A program made the position numbers and the translations under genes. DNA of 18,042 nucleotides from an uncultured Clostridia bacterium (GTDB lineage: Bacteria > Bacillota > Clostridia > Oscillospirales > Ruminococcaceae): the NCBI GenBank assembly GCA_945931735.1, contig CAMEPN010000007.1:1-18042 (forward strand), given 5' to 3'. This document shows positions 13,671 through 18,042 of this stretch, in pieces. How positions within the stretch are numbered: the first letter of the stretch is position 1; every line of letters starts with the position of its first letter. The notes beneath the pieces were generated by a model that was not told where the DNA came from, ran no database searches, and saw only the letters and a program-made list of their open reading frames with translations.

Positions 13671-16600
13671 TCATATGTTTCCCGAAGAAATAAGCCGCTC
13701 GAAATCCGCAGAGGGCATCGGCTTGAAGTAGTAATAGCCCTGTATCATGTCGCAGCCCAGCCCGCGCAGGAAGTTCACCTGCTCGATCGTTTCGACGCCC
13801 TCGGATACCGTTTCGAGGTTAAGGCTCTTCGCCAGCGTAACGACGGACGAAATGACCTTTTTGTTTTTCTCGCTCAGCTCGTTGCGCAGGAAAAATCCTC
13901 CGTCTATCTTGAGCGTGTCGAACGGCAGCAGCGTTATCAGATTAAGGGAGGAATATCCCGAGCCGAAATCGTCCACCGAAATGCGGAAGCCCGTTGATTT
14001 TAGCTGTGACATTATCTCGACAAGCTTGTTTATGTTCTCGGTCAGCAGGCTCTCCGTTATCTCGAGATCTATCTTCTCGTGCGGAACGCCGAGGCTGTCG
14101 ACAAGCGCGTTGAGCTTGTCGGAGAACGTGTCGTCCCTGAGATGGTGGCGGCTGACATTGAGGGATATCAGCGGAACATCTATGTTGTTCCTCATCCACC
14201 GCTTTATATCCGCGACCGCCTGCCGGTATATCGCGAAATCCATGTCCGCGATAAAGCCGTTTTCCTCGAATATCGGAACAAAGCGCCCCGGGGAAATTAT
14301 CTCGCCGTTCGGGCGTATCCAGCGCACAAGCGCCTCCGCGCCGACGATCTTTCCCGTCGCAATGCTGACCTTAGGCTGATAATATACCCTGAACTCGTTG
14401 TTGTCCAGCGCGTCGGTCATGTGCTCCTCGATATAGCGGCGCTCGCGCAGGTCGCTGCGCAGCTTGCTGTCATATTCGGCGATAAGGTTTTCGTGGGTAT
14501 AGGTCTTGTTCTTGACCGTCTTCTGCGCTGTCAGCGCGCGGTCGAGAGCGCCCATTATCCCTAGCGGCTCGTCGCTCATACTGCATACGCCGACAGTGAG
14601 GTATATCTGCGTTTCGCAGCGCTCGTATACCTGCTTCTGAATGCTCGCGAGAAGCTGATTCAGCCTTACGTTAAGCTCCTCGCTGCTGTGGTTTTTATAC
14701 AGCGCGACAAATCTCGAGCCTTCGGAGCGGCAGATAAGCTCGCCCGCGCCCGCGGAGCGCTGAAGAATATCGGCTGCGGAAATAAGCACGGAGTTTCCGA
14801 ATTCGTAGCCCTTGTCCTCGTTTATGCTGCGGAAGCCCGCAATGTTGATCGCAGCAACAAAATAGCCTTCCGCGCCGCCCGCAGTCAGCCGCATTGCCTC
14901 GGCTGCAAATGCGTCCAGCGTCATCACGCCCGTAAGCATATCGGTGTTCTGTATCCTGCCGAGGCAGTCGTTTATGTCCGTCATGCTTATGATATAGCGC
15001 GTTTTATCGGAAATATCGTTGTTTATCGAAGCGGTTACATTCTGCCAGCGGCGCTCGCGCTCGTCATAATACGCCACCGATACCAGCGGCTGCCCGCTTG
15101 AGAGCTTTCGTGCGGGACATTCGCGGCATGGCTCGTCCTGCCCCCTTATCGCCTTATAGCATATATCGCCTTTCTTTACGCCGTAATGAGCCGCGGCGTT
15201 TTCTCCCACATGGTCTATCTCATAGGTTTCGGGGATAATGGAATAACCCTCAAGACGATGGTCGTTCTTGACCGAGTTATCAAAGATAGTGCGGCATCTG
15301 TACTCTTCCTCGTGGAACTTCATCGAGTACAGCTCCTGCATTGTGTTTTTCAGAAGAAGGAGCAGATTTTCGTCCATTGCCTGAAGCGTCACTCTGCTTG
15401 TCGAAGCAAAGACGAAATACACAATGACCCTGCCGTCAATCTTTACGCAGCGGCACTCGGCACACTCCGCGCCGTTTATCAGCCGCAGACCCGCCGACTG
15501 TCCGTTCTGCATATGCTTGTCCAGCCATATCTTTTCCTCGTCGCCGAACGCGTCGCCAAGCTCCTCGTCGGAGCATATCTGCTCTACCCCCGGGCATTCC
15601 CCGTCGGCGCAGTTTGATGTGTTATAGGTTATATGGCGGATGAAGCCGTTTTCCTCAAGGGAATAAACGCTGACGTTGGTAACTCCGATATATTCGGCGG
15701 CGGCGCGCATTGCATCCGTCATAAGCTTTACGCGGTCGCTTACCTCTCCCGCGCCAGACAGCGCGCGCAGGGCAAGCTCGTATACCTGTCCCGCTCCCGC
15801 GAGCGATCCCGCCTCAACGACGGCGTCGTTCTTTACGGAGTCGGAGAGGTCGTAAAGAAGCATGGAGCCGGAATAGTGCATATACCCGTTTCCGCCCTTG
15901 CTCTCCGCCGCGCGGAGCGCAGCCGAAGCCTCGGAATACGCGCTGTCGTATTTCTTGCCCGGTTTAAGCGTGGATATTCCTATGCTTACGGTCGACATTC
16001 CGCCGTCAAACGGATAGTCCGCGACCGTGAAGATTATCCTCGCCGCAATGGAATCCAGCGCGTTAAGGCTGCTGTACCTAAGGAAAAAGACAAATTCTCC
16101 GTCGCGTTTCCGCGCCGCGCAGCTGTCATGCTCGCAGGCGCTCATGTTGGCGAGGATCTTCCCGACTGTCTTTTGAACATCGTCGGCGTATTCTTTTCCC
16201 GAATGCTTTATAATGTCGTCGAAGCCGTCGATATGCACAACAAAAAGCGCGGAGCTTTTGTATCGGTTAAGCCCGCTCCTTTTCTCGTCGACAAGCTCCA
16301 GAAACGACGTCATCTTATACAGCCCCGTCAGCCTGTCGCGGCGGGAATCCGTCGTTTCACTTATCCCGCCCTTTTCGGCAGTTACGTCCAGCGTTCTCCC
16401 GACTACCTTTATCGGTTTTCCGTTATCGTCGTAAACCGTCTTGCCCTCGTATCTGAACCACACGAGGTCGCAGTTGTCGTTTACGCAGCGAACGTCGCAG
16501 CCGACCTCCTTGTCGCCTCGCTCCATTGCGTCGCAGAAGCGGTTGAACACAGGAAGATCCTCGGCGTAAACGCTGCCCCAGCTTATTATCGTATCGCGGA

Positions 16601-16838
16601 AATGTATTATGGGGTCTAGGTGATTTTCATACCGCCCGCCCAGCTTCTTGTACTGATAGCAGATATCCTCCGCTATGTCGTATTCCCACAGACCGAAGTT
16701 GGAATACTCCGAGGATATAGTGACCCTAAGCTGCTCCGCCCTGACGGAGAGCTTGAGCTTATTTATTTCCGTTTCGGCGTCCTTCAGTTTTGCGCGCAGT
16801 TCTTCAAGTTCGCTTGCAGCAGTCGCAACATCAGACAT
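13671..16838 (-). CDS. Multi-sensor PAS-GGDEF-GAF-PAS-GGDEF-EAL protein, probable c-di-GMP phosphodiesterase
   Basis: This 1055-residue protein has no membrane segment. The ATG at 16838-16836 has AAGGGG 8 nt upstream; an in-frame GTG nine bases earlier abuts it. In order: coiled coil (about 5-40), PAS (45-155), GGDEF (165-325), GAF-like (350-505), cysteine-containing PAS-like (515-625), second GGDEF (630-780) and EAL (795-1050). Both GGDEF signatures are broken, to RDGEF (245-249) and EGSRF (706-710), so cyclase activity is not expected. EAL residues are complete: E835 of EAL, N894, E926, D956-D957, K977, E1013 and Q1033. It should hydrolyse cyclic di-GMP to pGpG. The PAS-like domain carries C560, C571 and C574 in a CYK...PCRECP pattern. 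It is the last gene of a minus-strand run with an alpha/beta hydrolase (24 nt gap) and another EAL gene. Ligands and targets are unknown. Confidence 0.9.
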   Translation of the reverse strand: MSDVATAASELEELRAKLKDAETEINKLKLSVRAEQLRVTISSEYSNFGLWEYDIAEDICYQYKKLGGRYENHLDPIIHFRDTIISWGSVYAEDLPVFNRFCDAMERGDKEVGCDVRCVNDNCDLVWFRYEGKTVYDDNGKPIKVVGRTLDVTAEKGGISETTDSRRDRLTGLYKMTSFLELVDEKRSGLNRYKSSALFVVHIDGFDDIIKHSGKEYADDVQKTVGKILANMSACEHDSCAARKRDGEFVFFLRYSSLNALDSIAARIIFTVADYPFDGGMSTVSIGISTLKPGKKYDSAYSEASAALRAAESKGGNGYMHYSGSMLLYDLSDSVKNDAVVEAGSLAGAGQVYELALRALSGAGEVSDRVKLMTDAMRAAAEYIGVTNVSVYSLEENGFIRHITYNTSNCADGECPGVEQICSDEELGDAFGDEEKIWLDKHMQNGQSAGLRLINGAECAECRCVKIDGRVIVYFVFASTSRVTLQAMDENLLLLLKNTMQELYSMKFHEEEYRCRTIFDNSVKNDHRLEGYSIIPETYEIDHVGENAAAHYGVKKGDICYKAIRGQDEPCRECPARKLSSGQPLVSVAYYDERERRWQNVTASINNDISDKTRYIISMTDINDCLGRIQNTDMLTGVMTLDAFAAEAMRLTAGGAEGYFVAAINIAGFRSINEDKGYEFGNSVLISAADILQRSAGAGELICRSEGSRFVALYKNHSSEELNVRLNQLLASIQKQVYERCETQIYLTVGVCSMSDEPLGIMGALDRALTAQKTVKNKTYTHENLIAEYDSKLRSDLRERRYIEEHMTDALDNNEFRVYYQPKVSIATGKIVGAEALVRWIRPNGEIISPGRFVPIFEENGFIADMDFAIYRQAVADIKRWMRNNIDVPLISLNVSRHHLRDDTFSDKLNALVDSLGVPHEKIDLEITESLLTENINKLVEIMSQLKSTGFRISVDDFGSGYSSLNLITLLPFDTLKIDGGFFLRNELSEKNKKVISSVVTLAKSLNLETVSEGVETIEQVNFLRGLGCDMIQGYYYFKPMPSADFERLISSGNI

Positions 16839-16862
16839 CAGGCTCACCCCTTGTAATAATTA

Positions 16863-17618
16863 TCATAAAATGCCGGTCAGGCTCTCCGCGGCGGCGTCAA
16901 GCGCCTCGTCGAGCTTTTCGGCAGGCTCCGCCATGCGGTGGCCGCAGCCGCTCATCATCGTTGACGGGATATCATTCAGCCGCAGGAACTCCTCGGTATC
17001 CGCGCGGCGGACAAGCTCGTCGTTCTCGGCGTATACCGTAAATATCCCCGCGCCGCGCCATGCGAAGCAGCTTCTCACGCAGGAGCGCGCGGCAAGCTCC
17101 TCATAAAGCGAAAACGGAACTTCAAATCTCTCCGCCATACGCAGGACAAACCTGCCCTCGGCGCGCGCCTTTTCCTCCGACGCGGACGGGTCGGAAAGCC
17201 GCGCGGCGTTTATCAGCGAATTTGCCATATTGACCGCGGGCACCCGCAGCACGGTCCGCCTGTAAGGGGCGCTGTCCTCCTCCATTCGCAGGAGCGTTAT
17301 GTACCCGCCGAAGCTTGTCGCGAATACTCCGATATTGTCGGAAATATTCTCGGCAACAAACCGCTCGGCAGCCCGCAGGTCGGAAATGCACCCGCCGACG
17401 GACAGCCGCGAAAAATCACGCCCGCGCTCGCCGTGCGCCTCCCAGTCGGGCGCGGCAACGTCTATCCCTTTCGGGCAGAGCCGCTCCGCGAGCTTTTGTA
17501 TGGCGAGGCTCTCCTTGCTGCCGCCGAAGCCGTGCAGGGCAAGCACCGCCCCGCGCGTGTTCTCGGCTATGAAATGCTTTATCGGGATATCCCCGTGCTT
17601 AATGTATCGTATCTCCAT
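16863..17618 (-). CDS. Alpha/beta hydrolase (serine esterase/peptidase-like)
   Basis: This 251-residue cytoplasmic protein has an alpha/beta hydrolase fold. The ATG at 17618-17616 is preferred, with GAGGG 8 nt upstream; the longer open frame only adds arginine-rich sequence that shadows the upstream gene. HGFGG (29-33) is the oxyanion-hole segment. The nucleophile is S102 in ATSFGG, where the first glycine of the usual GxSxG is alanine. D200 in AENDELV and H227 in GCGHRM complete a plausible triad. The family covers esterases, thioesterases and peptidases, and the substrate cannot be told. Its first 20 bases overlap the end of the upstream EAL gene, and the large EAL gene follows after 24 nt, so all three are probably co-translated. 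Why a hydrolase sits between two c-di-GMP enzymes is unknown. Confidence 0.8.
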   Translation of the reverse strand: MEIRYIKHGDIPIKHFIAENTRGAVLALHGFGGSKESLAIQKLAERLCPKGIDVAAPDWEAHGERGRDFSRLSVGGCISDLRAAERFVAENISDNIGVFATSFGGYITLLRMEEDSAPYRRTVLRVPAVNMANSLINAARLSDPSASEEKARAEGRFVLRMAERFEVPFSLYEELAARSCVRSCFAWRGAGIFTVYAENDELVRRADTEEFLRLNDIPSTMMSGCGHRMAEPAEKLDEALDAAAESLTGIL

Positions 17619-18042
17619 TTTCGGTTCCCTCGGTTTCCGCGCTCTCTGCGGGAGCGTCGGCTTCCGAAGCTTGGTTCTCGTCCTTTTCCTTCTGCGCAAG
17701 ATCGGCATCCCAAAGCTCCTCGAACGACTTTATGGTCATGGGCTTCGCGAAATAATAGCCCTGTACCATTGCGCAGTCTATCTCCGTGAGGAAGTTTACC
17801 TGATCCTCCGTTTCGACGCCCTCGGAAATTACCTCCATGTCGAGGTTTTTCGCAAGGTCGACTACCGTGGATATAACCGCTCTGCCCTTTTGGGAGTTTA
17901 CGGTGCCGTTAAAGAACTCTCGGTCGATCTTAACAACGTCGGCGGGGATATCCTTGAGCATATTCAGCGAGGAATAGCCCGAGCCGAAGTCGTCGATGGA
18001 CAGCTTGAAGCCTATCTCGTGCAGCTTCTTCATCACCTTGAT
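17599..18042 (-). CDS. EAL-domain c-di-GMP phosphodiesterase, C-terminal fragment
   Basis: The gene enters from beyond the right edge; 147 residues and the TAA stop are visible. The end of an EAL domain is clear, with SIDDFGSGYSSLN, VVKID, the catalytic glutamate in ISEGVET, and the glutamine in MVQGYYFAKPM. All the catalytic residues expected in this part are present, so a working phosphodiesterase is likely, but the EAL motif itself lies outside the window. After the domain comes a tail of about 35 residues rich in E, A and D with no recognisable motif. The visible part is clearly related to the EAL domain of the 1055-residue protein downstream, so the two are paralogues. Its stop lies inside the start of the alpha/beta hydrolase gene. 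Confidence 0.9.
   Translation of the reverse strand: MKVMKKLHEIGFKLSIDDFGSGYSSLNMLKDIPADVVKIDREFFNGTVNSQKGRAVISTVVDLAKNLDMEVISEGVETEDQVNFLTEIDCAMVQGYYFAKPMTIKSFEELWDADLAQKEKDENQASEADAPAESAETEGTENGDTIH

Noticed and set aside
15633..16619. A 328-codon plus-strand open frame antisense to the large EAL gene, plus other long antisense frames over 4994-8804
   Set aside because: They mirror well-identified minus-strand genes, lack family motifs and lack suitable ribosome binding sites.
13671..16838. Active diguanylate cyclase in the large multi-domain protein
   Set aside because: Both GGDEF motifs lack the needed residues (RDGEF and EGSRF), while the EAL site is complete, so phosphodiesterase is the better call.
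17619..17708. A 30-residue arginine-rich N-terminal extension of the alpha/beta hydrolase
   Set aside because: It reads the upstream EAL gene in another frame; the ATG at 17618 has a well-spaced ribosome binding site and the fold starts there.
1..18042. CRISPR array, insertion sequence, prophage or tRNA-bounded island
   Set aside because: No regularly spaced repeats, transposase, integrase or tRNA was seen; all intergenic gaps are short and accounted for.

Overview
The window looks like chromosomal DNA of a Gram-positive anaerobe of the Clostridia, most like Ruminococcus and its relatives (Oscillospiraceae). The reasons are AAGGAG-type ribosome binding sites before nearly every gene, sigma-A style promoters, intrinsic terminators, moderately high GC in the genes against AT-rich gaps, and the protein set. 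This placement is inference. No rRNA, tRNA, transposase, integrase or CRISPR array was seen. Two genes run off the window edges.

Region 1 (1-2977) is glycogen or alpha-glucan breakdown. Glycogen phosphorylase (331-2727) precedes the first codons of a probable GH13 alpha-glucanase (1-243). Both are on the minus strand and probably share the promoter at 2774-2802. A near-palindromic LacI/CcpA-type site lies further upstream. Region 2 (2992-4636) is a single-gene unit for a secreted GH25 lysozyme-like protein with a predicted beta-solenoid N-terminal half.

Region 3 (4691-11501, minus strand) reads in transcription order der, a small membrane protein, plsY, gpsA, an Abi_2/HEPN gene and a TerB_N/TerB_C gene. 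The first three are joined by 4-bp ATGA overlaps and the next two gaps are 13 and 26 nt. GpsA makes sn-glycerol 3-phosphate and PlsY acylates it, so the core is a phospholipid and ribosome-assembly operon. A likely phage-defence RNase and a TerB-domain protein sit at its 3' end. A strong terminator closes the run, after an unusually structured 3' stretch.

Region 4 (11535-12740, plus strand) holds two GNAT acetyltransferases. They are transcribed divergently from der and end at a bidirectional terminator shared with the next gene.

Region 5 (12749-18042, minus strand) holds a membrane-anchored M23 peptidase resembling SpoIIQ. Upstream of it is a cyclic-di-GMP cluster: the C-terminal end of an EAL protein, an alpha/beta hydrolase overlapping it by 20 bp, and a 1055-residue PAS-GGDEF-GAF-PAS-GGDEF-EAL protein. 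Both GGDEF motifs of that protein are degenerate and its EAL residues are intact.

The best candidates for further study are the HEPN Abi gene lodged in a housekeeping operon next to a TerB-domain gene, the structured non-coding stretch at 4704-4818, the solenoid-GH25 fusion, and the multi-sensor phosphodiesterase with its cysteine clusters. I did not find convincing evidence of a wholly new multi-gene system.
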